The translations under genes were made by a program, and so were the position numbers. 64,000 nt of DNA, from positions 13,418,154 through 13,482,153 of the forward strand of contig CM022677.1 in the NCBI GenBank assembly GCA_012295275.1. The letters are read 5' to 3'. Of the stretch, positions 31,136 to 44,181 are shown piece by piece; the stretch's first letter is position 1, and the number at the start of each line of letters is the position of its first letter. The notes under the pieces were generated by a model. It was not told the origin of the DNA and did not search any database. It worked only from the letters and a program-made list of their open reading frames with translations. The DNA comes from Chrysomallon squamiferum (taxonomy: Eukaryota > Mollusca > Gastropoda > Neomphalida > Peltospiridae).

Positions 31136-31689
31136 CAATAAATTAATAAATAAACAAACATTTACATCGTATAATAAAAAACATTTTTTATAATTTAGTG
31201 GGTGAGAGGTGTATAGTGAACATATTGAATGGGCTTCTGGATTTTTTATTATTTTATTTTAATCACCAATGTAGAATTATACTTTAAAAGGTGAGAAGAG
31301 GATAGATTAATAATATGACATGTTATAACTTGACACATTACTTACATTAACTAACGCAGAATGCGCAAGATAAATATTTTGTTTTATAGAAGATCAGTGG
31401 ATAATCTGAATTATTGCGCGCGCTTGTGGATTAACGTCTTTTTTTTATTAACTGTAGATTATACAAGAAACAAAATCACATTAATATTACAGATAAAACT
31501 AAATATCTAAAAGTCAATCAAAAACAGAACGTAATAAGCTGCGGCGAAATAGAGAGTTATGTACCCTATTTTCAACAGTAGCTGTAGAGTTGATACATAG
31601 CGAGTTAGATTTCCAGATTCGTATTATTAGCAAAAGGCTTACTTTTTTGTTTCGTTTTATTTTTTTCTCTCTCTCTCCCTTATTGACAG

Positions 31690-33204
31690 TAGTAGTGATA
31701 GAAGAAAAGATGACTTTTTTACTTCTAGACAAAGCGTTATATGCATTTTAGGAAATACACTTTTTCTAAGCAGAAGAACGATGAAGGTGATTTTCACTAA
31801 TTACACCATAGACTGTGTTTTTAATTACATTTTTCTGGTTATTAATATTTAAGCAGAATATTTTAAGAAATGTGGTATTTGTTCGTCCTGTACAACGGCG
31901 TGTATTTTGTGAAGAAACGTTTGGTTGAAACGTGTGAAGACAAGTCGGGCTGTGCAGACGTGTAGCTGACTGTCTGGATAACACGTGTTTCAGTAAAATT
32001 TCTGCTGTCCAGTTTTATTCTTCCAAAAGTCAAGATACAAATCGTATTTGAATATTTACTGAAACATGAAACTTTGACGTACAGTGTAGTTTTCTATGGA
32101 CAGGTTGCTGGACCGAATTTACGTTCTATAAATTAACAAGATTTCAGTTTTATAAACTGAGATTCAACAAAAAATAGCTTGAAATATTATGAATACCATT
32201 ATTTACACTGATTATCTTTAATTGAAATAAATAAATAAATAAATAAATAAAATTTTAATTTTAATACCGACTGCACAAGTTATATAATGGATGCTGGATA
32301 TTAATAGTATGTATCATTATAGATGTATTTGAGATGGTGCTAGTTTAATCTGATATTTTAAAAGCTTCAAGTCAGATTGTATTTTTTGTGATGCAAAATA
32401 GAGGTAAAACATAACAAAACATCACGTTATTTTCACTAAGTTTCAATAAACGTCGCTGGTTTTATATATAAAATGTGAATTATGTCGCGTTTTACAAAAC
32501 AGAAAACTTCGCTAATCTCTGTGAATTTTAATTTTAATGTCGTTTGCTTTGCAAACTCAAATTGTGTGCTTCAAGTAAAGTGTAACGTCTCATGTTTTCA
32601 GTATTAATTTTTAATTTTTTTTTTTTTTGTTGAGAAGAAATTGTAACTCAGCTTAACAGAAAATATTTCACAACAGAGGCTTCCCCTGTATATCTAGTCA
32701 TTAAGTTATTTATTTCTGAATTTAGAAGTCCAGCGCTGAATGCCACTATAAAATAAAAGGTCAGATCCATATGAATGTGATGTTTGATTAACAGCAGAAC
32801 AGATTACATTAATTCACGTTAATACATAAAACCAACGACGTTTATATTATAAATTGATACTGAGTGAAAATAACGTGATGTTTTATTATATTTACCTCTT
32901 ATGATAATTTCACTTACAGTTACATTTTATTCTACTAGGAGAAATCTTATATTAGTTAATATTTTACTTTGTAAGTTACATCATAACAAACATGCCTGTC
33001 CTCCTGAACTTGTTTTATTAGAGATGAGGATATGTTCAGTTAGCTAGACGAAATATATCATTTATTTCATCCTATTACAACATAACAATAATGTCTTTAC
33101 TATCAAGTAAATAATAATGTTTCTCCTCCAGATATCAGTAAAATCTCACCTGAATCTTACCTATTATTTAAATTGTGCAGTCGGTATTAAACTTAAAATG
33201 ATAT

Positions 33205-33235
<31 letters not shown>

Positions 33236-33870
33236 TCCTTGTAAACACAACAAATACAATAATACTAATTAAAATGATAAATAAAATTAAGAAAGACTAC
33301 TTAAACCAGGATAAAAAGAAAAAAGTAAGAAAAGAAATAAAATTATTATTTCAGGCATATATTCTGAATACTAGATCATGCTATGTTTGGTTGAACCTCA
33401 GTTTATTCATATAAAACTGAAATCTTATTTGTGTATAGAAGATAAACTCTGTCCAGTGTCACAAATTACGTCTAGAAAACTTCAGTGTACGTCAAAATTT
33501 CGTGTTTTAGTAAATTCTCAAATACAAGTTTTAACATGTCTCGACACTGATTTTTGAAAGAACAAAACTGGACAGCAAATTTTTTAATACGTCTCCACAA
33601 TCCGACTTGTATTCGCAACTTTCACCCAAACGTTTCTTCACAAAACACGCGCCATTGTTTAGGACGAATAAGTATCACATTTATTAAAATGTACTTGTTA
33701 AATATTAATTATCAGAAATTTAAAAACACAGTGTGTGGTGTAATTAATGAAAATTACTTTCACCTTTCTCCATCTCACTGACTCCAGCTTAGAAAAAGTA
33801 TTTTTTTAAAATATACCCAGCGCTTTTCCTGAAATTTAAAAGTGATATTTTCTTCTGTACATATCTGGAT
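31690..33870. repeat. Large inverted repeat (foldback), arms about 0.8 and 1.1 kb, loop about 0.3 kb
   Basis: Left arm about 31690-32500, right arm about 32805-33870. Matching landmarks are CTTTTTCTAAG at 31760 with CTTAGAAAAAG at 33789, an AAATAAATAAAT run at 32228 with TTATTTATTTATTT at 33205, ACCGACTGCACAA at 32266 with TTGTGCAGTCGGT at 33173, and AAACGTCGCTGGTTTTATA at 32449 with its complement near 32835. Related frames on opposite strands (31766-31984 minus, 33554-33781 plus, both with NVSSQNTR) follow from the inversion. It could be a foldback transposon or an inverted duplication. No transposase is seen. Confidence 0.8.
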
Positions 33871-33982
33871 TGAGGTAAGTCTTGAGAAAGTAAGAACAGA
33901 AAAAATTGAGAACGTATCTCGGTTAAAACTGCATGACTATGACATACACGGTAAAGAATAAGCGGGACAGACAGAACACGTT

Positions 33983-34300
33983 TTGAATTTGACAAATAAA
34001 CAGTTAATGTTAGCTCGTGGATTAGAACGTGCTCCGAACAGAAGAAAAAAGTATTCAAGTATATCAAAACTTAGGAAAGAAAAGAGAAAAAATGGCAGAG
34101 TTAAAGAAAAAACAACTTTCGATGCTCTCTGTCGTGGTGAAGACGTTATTAAAGTACGACAGCGACATCGTTTGAAATGTCGCTACCATTGCAATATCAA
34201 AAATCTGCTTCTAATTCTTAAGCCTGCTAAAGAAGAGATTCTGCATTTCTCACCGAAAATTGTTCTCTATAATGATTTTAAAAGTGATGCTGAAATTTAA
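33983..34300 (+). other. Unassigned 105-codon basic frame beside the foldback
   Basis: A plus frame rich in Lys and Arg (APNRRKKYSSISKLRKEKRK, then FDALCRGEDVIKVRQRHRLK) directly outside the right arm. The composition is less AT-biased than its neighbours. No known domain and no second copy for comparison. May be a transposon fragment or chance. Confidence 0.25.
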
Positions 34301-35619
34301 GACATTAAAACAGTTTCTATGCCACTTTTAAAAATATCTGAAATCAGTTGTTATCAAAAGCAGCTTTTGCAATTAATGTTAAACTTGGAGGTCATGACAG
34401 AGAAAGAAATAAAAAAAAAAAAAAAAAAAAAAATTAAAACTTAAACAAACAAACAAAAAAACGCAGTCATCAATGACAGACTGTTTATCCTCTGACAACT
34501 GATAGACCATTAACATTTGTAATAAAAAAAAAAAAATTCCAGTTTTATGTTATTTTAATCTTTAGAAAAAGCTCTCTGTCTAAAACGGTATATCACGTTG
34601 TTCTCAGTGAATCATCCGATTTTGACAGCGTGCACTGTATTTATTTTTATTGTTTATATTTAATTATTTATCACATATTAATAGATATGGTATTTTGTTT
34701 ATAGTATGCAAACTGATATTCCTGGAACGTACCTACACATTTACATTTATTACTCATTATACAGCTATATACGACGTTTCGTTATCAGCAATTTTCTGTG
34801 GTGTGCAGTGACGTACACCGAAAACCCCACAAACAGAAGAAAGAAACAAACTATAGCTGAAGGGAGATTACTCTCATATAATTTTTTTATTTCGGGGGAG
34901 GCTGGATTTCTACTTTTATTTGCGGTATTTGTTATTTGTGGTTTTTCTCAGTTAAATGTAGATTCTAAGAATCATGAAGAGTTAACTTTTTTATATATAC
35001 AGGTAATGGTAGAATATTACTTTTCTTTAAATGTTTTTTGTTTTTTTTCGGGTGTCTTTTCCTAGCGCGCTGAAATGTTAAATAAAAACATGAAAGTTAA
35101 TATGTTTTATTATATTTGTAAAATTTCAATTGTACTGTGTTAACATTTCTTTTGATTATTAATATTAGTGTGTGTGCGTGTGTGTGCGTGTCTGTTTAAA
35201 ACTGTATAAAAGAGTGATTAAAGTGAATCAAGTGAAAAGTGACACAATGTAATGAAATAATGAGTCAAGACAAATACATTTATGTTGTTAGGATATGAAA
35301 TGACTAAATACATGAAGATTAACAATGATAAACGATTTTATTACAGTATATTTCTATTGTGTTAGGTCTGTAAAGATAAAAAGGAGTAAAGGAGGTGACT
35401 AGGGAAATGTTTCTCCACCTCAGTGTGCTCAGACAGTCAATGCTGTCATAAAACAGACAAAAACATTTCTGCACTGGCTGCTACACCATCATATTTTGTA
35501 TAACAAGAATGTATGTCGCCAAATATAACAATATCGTTATTAAATCTGTTTTTTTTTTCTATCAAAGACGTTGTATGGAATGGCTATTACGGTTGTCTTC
35601 GTTCGCAAAAGTTAAATTT

Positions 35620-35674
<55 letters not shown>

Positions 35675-35731
35675 GTGGTAACATAGGCCAACTAAATGAA
35701 CATTATTAATTAATTAATGTATTTATTTATA

Positions 35732-35764
<33 letters not shown>

Positions 35765-38450
35765 TATTATTATTATTACTTAAATAAATCATGTAGACTG
35801 TATAAAACATTTTTATGAGGATGCTAATGATTTACCTTTTATTTTTATTTTTTTGCCTTGAAAGTGAACACCTTCCAATATTTCTTATGTTTAATGTATT
35901 TATTTTTAATGCAGGAAAATTTGCTATGACGTTTAACAAGAACAGAAGTTTAAATGTTTAACAACGAATGTAATGAAAGCTAACAAAGGGTTGAGAAATG
36001 GAAAATTATCAGTTAATTTTACTTGAATTATTTCAGTAGCTGTTTTCATTTGTCGCCAGTAATCTATGTTTAATTACAACGGGAAGGTCTACGTTGTTCA
36101 AGGCCACCGAGAGACGTCCTGTCCGTCTCTTTACAATAATCTCTTACGTCTACAAATCGTGCTGGGGATGGGTATTGAAATTACTTCTTAATTTTATTAC
36201 ACTGAATAAAAATTATCATATAAATCATATTTATTTTTAATCTTCGCTGAATTTACCTATCGATAACAAAATAAGACGCAAGTTTTATAATGTCTGTATA
36301 TATGAGAAATTAAAATTACATTAATTAGAGATTATCAGTTATATTATTGAATAAACATGGAATTTCATTCTAGATTAACTTACTTTTCTCAGTGTTTTAA
36401 AAAAACAATCTGATATATTCTTAATTATATAATTTGATAAATTTGAATTTTAGATTAATCATGTACTTTCATATATGGAGAGATGTAAATTGTGTCGCGG
36501 AATGTCATGTTACTGCGGTCATAAAACATTCTGACACTGAAAGGTGCACAGTTAATTTTCAGTAATATCAATACAATAATAAATACAGCATTCATCTAGT
36601 ACTTCACGCTTTTCTGTTAATAATAAAATAACTGATTATTAAAGACCATAATTTTTCAGTATATAAGAAGGACATTAATTTTTTGGGAAAAAACAATATA
36701 ATATTAACATTAATTGTCGTTTATAATAAAATATTTCCTTTTTCTGAGGCCTTGAATTGTTTTTGATAAGAGGACGGATAAATTTCAGATTTGTCATAAA
36801 CGGCCTGGTTAAATTTTTTCAGGTTTCTAAATAAAGACCAAACAACAAATTCGGTCAAGGGTTCATTTTTTATATAAAATCTGTGTCCATATGTATATGT
36901 CTGTAAAAAAATGTTAAATATCCAATTATTTTCTGAATATGAATGTGTTTTTTGTAAACAGGTTTCTCAATTTTTAAAATGACCAAACATTAAAAATCTA
37001 AAATTCAAGGGTTTTTGTTTTATGATTTTATCACCGAAAATTTATTATCCTCAGGAAAAATCTGTTGTTTTCACACGTGTTTGTGTGTGTTCTGTGAAAA
37101 AAGTGTTTTCAGAGTGTTTTGATGTCCCATATTTAACCAACACAGTATCTTTCTGTATAAAAAACTGTTAAATTATCCAAATTTATTTTTATCTGAATAT
37201 ATTTAGAAAAAATTTGTTGCCTTTTATTGCAGTAAAAATTGCAAAAATGTGAAAAAAACAAGGCACTCAGAAAATGAAAACAATTATTTTATTTTGAAAA
37301 TATCAACAAAATTATAACATCTAAACAACAAGTTCCTTATACCAGTTCAGGTATTTTGTTTTATTTGATTGAAAATATGAGCGATATAACGTTACTTTGT
37401 TTTTTTCAGAAACATTGCCTAAATCAACATTATTAATTATAACATCTAAAAATTGTCAAGTGTAAAAGAACTAAAAAGAGATAATGACAAAAAGATCAAA
37501 GTAACAGGGGATGATCAAAGCAAAGAAATAAAAATTTTTTTCGTAAAGGGGGCTCTTTTTTTTTTTTTTTTTTTTTTACTATATTAGTTTTCTGAGTAAA
37601 GACCAAACTTTAATTTTAAAAGCAAGGATTCATCTTAATATTATCGCCGAAAAATACAGGAGGAAAATATCAAAATATAAATAGATGAGTATTTTAAAGA
37701 TGTTCTTTGATTCAAATGGAATTTTTTATATTGAAGACAGCGAGAAAAATATAATGAGAGAGAGAAAAAAAAATAAGGAAGATGATCTAAGAGAATGAAA
37801 CAAAAGTGAAACCGAAAAGGTACAAAAAACCAACAACATTCAGTCTTTTTTCCTGAGACTGTGTACAAACTGATAAAGTTCCTCACTTATTACAATCAAT
37901 CACTAATCATTCTGCTGTGGTAATACAAAACACAATCTCTTATAATACATTTTTAAAGAAAGGCTCAACTTTCGTTATTGTTTTTTTTTGAGATGCCACA
38001 TCCAAAATATTACTTCATTTCCTGTCAGAGTATGAAGATGTTCATTAAAAAATAAAAATAATAAAAATTAATATTAAGAAATTAAAATAAAAAGAAATCC
38101 GAGTGAAATATTCGATAAAAGAACACCCACACAAACACACATGCACTTGCACACATTTTGTGTTATGGTTAATCTTTAAACTAACAGGCCTCAGCTTATA
38201 TTCAGAATTAATTATGAATTACTACACTTTAACCAATATTTTAACTAGCACTATTTTCAGAAAATATCTAAAATGTGCTCAGAATATATTTTATTTTACT
38301 GAATATCAGCTAAATACAATTGTTTACAAAGATTATTATAATCAAATACACTTTAATATCATAAAAGTATCACTATTTTTTTAATTTTATTTATTATTAT
38401 TATTTTTTTTTTTAATTATTATTATTATTATTTTTTTTTTCAGTTTTTGC
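34301..38450. other. Gene-poor AT-rich region
   Basis: About 4 kb with poly-A tracts (34409-34433, 34522-34536), (ATT)n at 35620-35670 and 35738-35781, and a poly-T tract near 37556-37577. Frames present are AT-driven. No exon is supported. Confidence 0.5.
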
Positions 38451-38454
38451 TGGG

Positions 38455-38594
38455 GTTTGTGACGTCAATTAAGCGCTGTGAAGACCGTGATATTGACGTT
38501 CCTACAAAAAGTAGCTGAACATTTAGTAAACAAACGTTCGTATTCTTATAATCTTTTGAAGTCACTTCATCTGCTGAAACTGATAATTTAATAA
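38455..38594 (+). other. Candidate non-coding 5' exon, first copy of a repeated exon/donor module
   Basis: The stretch after the T-rich CAG at 38441 contains TGACGTCA-like GTGACGTCAATTAA and ends TTTAATAAG followed by GTAAGAGTTTC. The end module (CACTTCATCTGCTGA ... AATTTAATAAGGTAAGAG) recurs at about 40276-40322 and 45177-45222 and, inverted, at about 51108-51154. Retention of the GTAAGA donor suggests a duplicated 5' exon. Confidence 0.4.
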
Positions 38595-39011
38595 GGTAAG
38601 AGTTTCTTCACCATGTAAGAAATATCAGATTCTTGTAGCCCTATTCTTGGAGTATCAAGCGCTCATGCAACAGTACTAGAATAGTTTTGGAAAATTCACT
38701 AATCGTAACCAGTCATCCGACAAACGTCAGTCATTTTTTCTTTTTTCTGTTCCGTATAATTACAATATCAATCCAAGGTTGACTGAGTAGAGATCGGATA
38801 CATAACTGGTCAATCCTTATCACTTACTAGATGTAAATCTTCTAATTGTTTGAAGCATAATAGTAATTAATTGATCAAGGAAAGAATATTGTCAGTGCTT
38901 GATTAGACAATAAATAATAATTTGGTTCAGTTCGAGATGAATGTTATTCACTTTGCTAGTAACTACACATTCTTCTCATCTTTAATTTTACTTAGAGACA
39001 AATAATGATTA

Positions 39012-39014
<3 letters not shown>

Positions 39015-39069
<55 letters not shown>
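39015..39069. repeat. (AAT)n microsatellite
   Basis: About 55 bp of AAT. Confidence 0.95.
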
Positions 39070-39073
<4 letters not shown>

Positions 39074-40545
39074 TGGAAAATAAATTAGGCAGTTGCTGTT
39101 TTAGTTATTATCAGCTGCATTTTACAGTATTTTATTTTCTCCAGAACCTTCATCTATCAAATCTTTTTTTCAGCTGTTCTGTCATGGTGTCAGTAGCAGT
39201 GAGGTGAGTACTTTTCTTAATTTGTCTTTTGAATGAGAAAGATTTGGGGCAGTTAATTCTTTTAATTATAATCTTTCTTTGTTTTTCAGTATTTTTTATT
39301 GCAATTCTCTTAACTCCAGGTTTACATTTGAACTTTTGTATAAGCAATCACTGACTGAAACAAAACAAAAAATAATAAAAAGAAAGAAATAGAAAACTAT
39401 AGAATTTGAATAAGGAAAAATAACAAAGAAAAAATAAAACATTTTCAAAAATACGTGATCAAATATGCACAAGATGAACATGTGGTTGCAATGATGGCTT
39501 GGATTTCATGTGATGTCTTTCTTGACTTCCATTTGAAAAAAGAAAATTAAGTGATGCATAAAACATTCTTATAGCATTGTTGTCTTTCTTATTGTCTTTG
39601 TATAGTTATTAAATGTAGCAGTTGTTTAAAAATTAAATTACATTCATTTTTACTGAGGGGAATGAGAGAGAACTACATTTGGATGTTTAGTGAATTTTGT
39701 ACACTGAAACTGTAATATGTATATTTAATATCATACACTGCCTGTTTTTTCGTCTTTGAGGACAGGTGACAACAAAAGGGAATAAAGTCTGTATTAGTAG
39801 TAACAGGTTGCTGTTGATGATGATGATGTTTTGTTCTGGTTATGGAAATATTTGAAACTGTCAGCCACTATGTTTATATAACTTTATATTTTCATGATTT
39901 TTGTTTTGTACAGTAGGTGCAATGAGAATATGCAAGATTGAATATGTAACTGTTGCGTTGCAGGTACCAAAATTAAAATATCAAAACACTTTCACACATC
40001 TTAATCTGTTTCTCTTTATTTTCTGCGAAAGTTAAGTATTTTCAAAATGTTCACACTAGCTAATTCATCTCTGAAAGTAGTGTTTTATATGTGTTCCTTT
40101 TTATATTTCTAAATCTTCAGCCAGTTAGTACAGCACTGACAATCAAAACAATATAATATTTCAAAAAAATCCACAATTTGAAAAGCTTATAGCATTGTTA
40201 AATATGACATTCTAATTTCATTTTTATTTTTAAAATTCTTCATAAAAAGTTTCTAACGCATTCTAAAAACCGTTCAATGTCACTTCATCTGCTGAGAGTG
40301 GTAATTTAATAAGGTAAGAGTTTCATCATGTATATTGTCTCCTTAATCTTTGAGTATCTGCAATTTCAAATAATTTTTATTAAATGGTCAAATGATAAAA
40401 TTACAAAAATATGGAAATTGTTCATTGCTTGCACCCGTTGTCTGCCCAGGTCTGATATTTTTGAGTCACATAAGGACAGGAAGTGTGCATATCTATTGTT
40501 GATGGTTGTTACATGAAAAGACAATATTTGTATAGCCAAATACTA

Positions 40546-40880
40546 TCACAAGTGCCATACAGTTTTCAGGTTCATGGCTGTTGAAATTATGATTACCATT
40601 GTCTGATGAATAATGTAATCCAGTATAAGAATAGGTGAACAGTTTCCAGAACCCAAGTGGTCTTTGAGAAATCTGAAACTTTTGTTGCTGAATTTGTATG
40701 CTTGATGGTAGATGTCTGAAATGGTTGTCATGGTAACTGTTGTTCTTGGCAAGGCTGTGTAATTTAACTTTCTTGTCTGTGCTGTTCTGCTTGGTTTTGT
40801 TTTGTAGCCGTATCCAAAGAAAGGTGCCGATTTTTTGGCTCCTGGTGTTTCTTGTTCAACACTGAACAGTGGCTTCTACT
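40546..40880 (-). pseudogene. Exon-like frame, copy 1 (frameshifted)
   Basis: Homologue of the 92-codon frame of copies 2 and 3, with the same start MPRTTVTMTTISDIYHQAYK and upstream APFFGYGYKTKP. A deletion after FSN and further indels change the frame. See 45449-45850. Confidence 0.6.
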
Positions 40881-42344
40881 TCAGTCAGAGGCTTTTGACT
40901 TAAAGTATGAGTTTAGGAGTAATGTAAATATTATATTTAACTTTCACTTTTGCATTGTATAACTTTAAACAAATATGTTTTTATTGAACTGAAAGCAACA
41001 AAAATATAGGATAATTATTTAATACGCCTTAAAAGAAAAGATTAGAAACAAGGTAGACCTTTAATAAAACAATTTATTTATGTCAACTAAATGACTCTTC
41101 TGAAAAACTGTACAATTCTAATCAATGATCCCAGAATCATTTCCAGAAGATTCATAAATGCACATTTTGTAAATATCCATTCTTTGTTTTATCACTGATC
41201 AGATGGTTCTGCCAACTTCGACATCTCTTGATACAATTACATCATGAACTGGAGAATGTTTTGAGTCTTCTGTCAGTATGTTGCTTCTCTCTGTCTAATA
41301 TATCTGATAATTTTAACATGCACTTCTGTATGTAATTCATTATTATTATTTTTTTTTTCTTTTGTTACTGTCCACAAACATAGTATTGGTATTTTATTAC
41401 TATTTGAAGATGTTATTTTCTCCTTGCTGAAATGACAGCCAGAAAAATCTTGTTTGTCAAAATCGTTGTAAATCATTCCTGTTGTCTTTCATAAAATTCT
41501 TCTCCTTCCACTGATAACTCTAAAGATGTGGTGTTCTACTTTATCCCTGACATTTCATAAAGTGGACACTTAAATATTTGATAATTATTTTAACAATAAT
41601 TTTAGTCATTTGTTTTTTCCATGTGATCATATTGAAACCAGTGATATACATATTTATATATCATTAACACATTTTTTTTATACTGTTTTATTTTATCTCT
41701 TACCTGATGTAGTGGCTTTCCTAGGTGAATATCAGAGCTAGAATTGTTTTCAGTAATTTCTTGTGAGAAGTAGCCCTGTGAAAACATATTTAGTGGAAAA
41801 GGTAATATGATAATAAACAAGGGAATGGGAAAATGTTCATGCAGATTTTTGTTATGAACACTCCCTATATGCACTACCTCATAGAAAATTTAAGACTGGC
41901 ATTCAAAGCAATCATAGCGAAATTTCATATGTTTGTTAAAATTGAGACTATAAAACAATACACATTCATTCATCTGTTTTGTTTTTTTAAAGTAATTTTA
42001 TTATTGATTGGCATCTGAAACAGTGAAAAAGAATAAAATCTCGTTTCTCATATATTTTCCAGTTTATAGCATAACATCTCAAATTTAATCTTTTCGAAAT
42101 TTCAGCACATCAATGTTCCCAGTTAATAAAAAAAAAAAATGAATTAAGATTGTTCCAAGTTTCAGTTTGTAAGTTCCCTATTAATAAGAAAATTGAATTT
42201 CAACCATTCAGAATTTCAGTTCTTCAATATTCCCTATTAATAAGAAAACAGAATTTAAACTTCAGTATTTAAAATCAGAATTTGAACCAATTTGTCAGTG
42301 TTTTTTGATTAGTAAGAAATGTGAATTACTACTGTTCCACTCAC

Positions 42345-42414
42345 TCTTCCTCATTTTAATCAAGAAGTTTAGCTAATCCAAAAGCTGTGGTCTTCACCTG
42401 ATTCGGGGTTTGTG
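42345..42414 (-). pseudogene. EGFR-type kinase exon fragment, copy 1
   Basis: On the minus strand a T-rich run and TGTGCTGTACAAAGAT flank an exon-like start. The frame reads TPNQVKTTAFGLAKLLD and then stops. It matches the activation-loop start of EGFR-family receptor kinases, but the DFG aspartate is replaced by Ala. Non-functional. Confidence 0.6.
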
Positions 42415-43224
42415 CTGTACAAAGATAAAAAAATAAAATAAATATATTATTATTATTATTATTATTATTGTTACTTGTCCAAGGGGTAGATATCCTAGGG
42501 TTTGGTTGTCCAGGGCAGATATTACCAACTTCATATAAATATTTTACAAATAAATATCTGCATTCTATTACTATCATCACCGTCATCATCATTGCCTCTT
42601 TTACATCATCATCACTGCTGTCTTCTACATTATCATCATCATCATCAACATGGCATCTTTTACATCATGATCATCATCACTGCCATTTTCTACATCAACA
42701 TCGTCATCATCATCACCATTATTATTACTATGAACATAAGAATAAGAACTTTTTGAAACAGTTAAGTTCAGCCATAGCAGCAGAATAAAATATATAATAG
42801 AATAGTAAAATATATAGTACAATATATAGATGAATAACTATTTTTATTTTTGATCAGTAGAATAAAAACAATAACAGATGATACCAGCTGAAGGAAAACT
42901 AATACACCTAGAGTGATGTTCTAAGGCTTCAAATATTGCTCATATCCTAGTAGCAAAGAAGTTTTTCCAAAATAGAGAAGTAAATATACGACTGATAACA
43001 GACTGACTGTTAATATGTCCAGCTGGAAAATTTCGCCCGACTTTCCTGACTCCGAGACGTGGCAATTTCCATTTCTTGTGTGCTCGAAGATGGTGAATCT
43101 TTCAGAACAAACTGGACAATTTATTCTGCTTCTAGACCATCTCAACAAACAGCTGAGAAAAACCCCTCATGTAAACACGAGTCTTCATGACATTTATCTA
43201 AAAGGTCTTCTGAAATTCTTTTGA

Positions 43225-43981
43225 CTTATCTGATTCAGGCTTTGTGTTGATTCAGCAGTGGTGGTTGATGCTGATGTTGATTACCCTGGTCTTTCTCCAC
43301 GTAATGTTTCTCTGGAGAAACATTTTGAAGTTTCAGACTGTTGTGTTGCTTCAGCAGTGTGGGTGATGCTGATATTGATGTCCCCGGTCTTTCTGCTCTG
43401 TGATGTTTCTCAAGAGTCACTTTCGGAAGACTTTCGAACTTTTGGAGTCTTCTCCGGGCATCCATCATCCTCTGCTTTCCGTTTCCTAGATGTTGATGTA
43501 TCTGGTCCTCCACATGATATTTCTCCAGAGTAACTTTCTGAAATTATATTTTTTGTTGTTTGAACTATTTCTGTTTTTATTTTATTTTTTATTGCAGTAA
43601 ACTTGATTCAGCAATGGTGAGTTATGCTGATGTTGATGTCCCTAGTATTTCTCTTTGTGATGTTTCTCCAGAGTCACTTTCGGAAGACTTTCGAACTTTT
43701 GGAGGCTTCTCCGGGCATTAATCATCCTCTGCTTTCCGTTTCCTAGATGTTGATGACCCTGGTCTTTCTCCACGTGATGTTTCTCCTGAGTCACATGTTT
43801 AGTTTCAGACTGTTGTATTGATTTAGCAGTGATGGTTGATGCTGATGTTGATGTCCTTTGTCTTTCTCCACGTTATGTTTCTCCAGAGAAACATTTTGAA
43901 GTTTCAGGCTGTTGTATTGATTCAGCAGTGGTAGTTGATGCTGATGTTGATGTCCCCGGTCTTTCTGCTCTGTGATGTTTC
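43225..43981. repeat. 99-bp minisatellite with interspersed sequence, copy 1
   Basis: Several 99-bp units (GATTCAGCAGTGGTGGTTGA ... GTTTCAGACTGTTGT). Read on the minus strand, the unit gives RGERPGTSTSASTTTAES and SETSKCFSGETS. Between units a minus-strand stretch at 43533-43415 reads TSTSRKRKAEDDGCPEKTPK, a nuclear-localisation-like segment. The plus strand reads a VVVDADVD-type acidic repeat. Ser/Thr/Lys composition makes the minus strand the likelier coding one, if either is. Partially repeated again at 43610-43790. Confidence 0.7.
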
Positions 43982-44181
43982 NNNNNNNNNNNNNNNNNNN
44001 NNNNNNNNNNNNNNNNNNNNNNNNNNNNNNNNNNNNNNNNNNNNNNNNNNNNNNNNNNNNNNNNNNNNNNNNNNNNNNNNNNNNNNNNNNNNNNNNNNNN
44101 NNNNNNNNNNNNNNNNNNNNNNNNNNNNNNNNNNNNNNNNNNNNNNNNNNNNNNNNNNNNNNNNNNNNNNNNNNNNNNNNN
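43982..44181. other. Assembly gap (200 N)
   Basis: Exactly 200 undetermined bases, located inside the 99-bp repeat array at the junction of the two direct duplication copies. Confidence 1.

Larger units (their letters stand above)
39341..43981 (+). repeat. Segmental duplication unit, direct copy 1
   Basis: From AAGCAATCA at 39341 on, sequence matches 44201-48210 over its full length with indels. Shared landmarks include GGATGTTTAGTG/GGATGTTTAATG, CCGTATCCAAAGAAAGGTGC, ATCCTAGGGTTTGGTTGTCC and the 99-bp repeats. It runs into the N gap at its right end. Copy 1 is longer because of extra material at 42000-42330 and 43400-43900. Confidence 0.88.

Noticed and set aside
34706-35065. 119-codon plus frame with hydrophobic stretches
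   Set aside because: AT-driven composition, no homologue recognised and no splice or promoter support.
42468-42822. His-rich and Asp-rich frames (HHHHHYYYY, DDDDDVDVEN)
   Set aside because: Caused by CATCAT/ATGATG triplet repeats within the duplicated unit.
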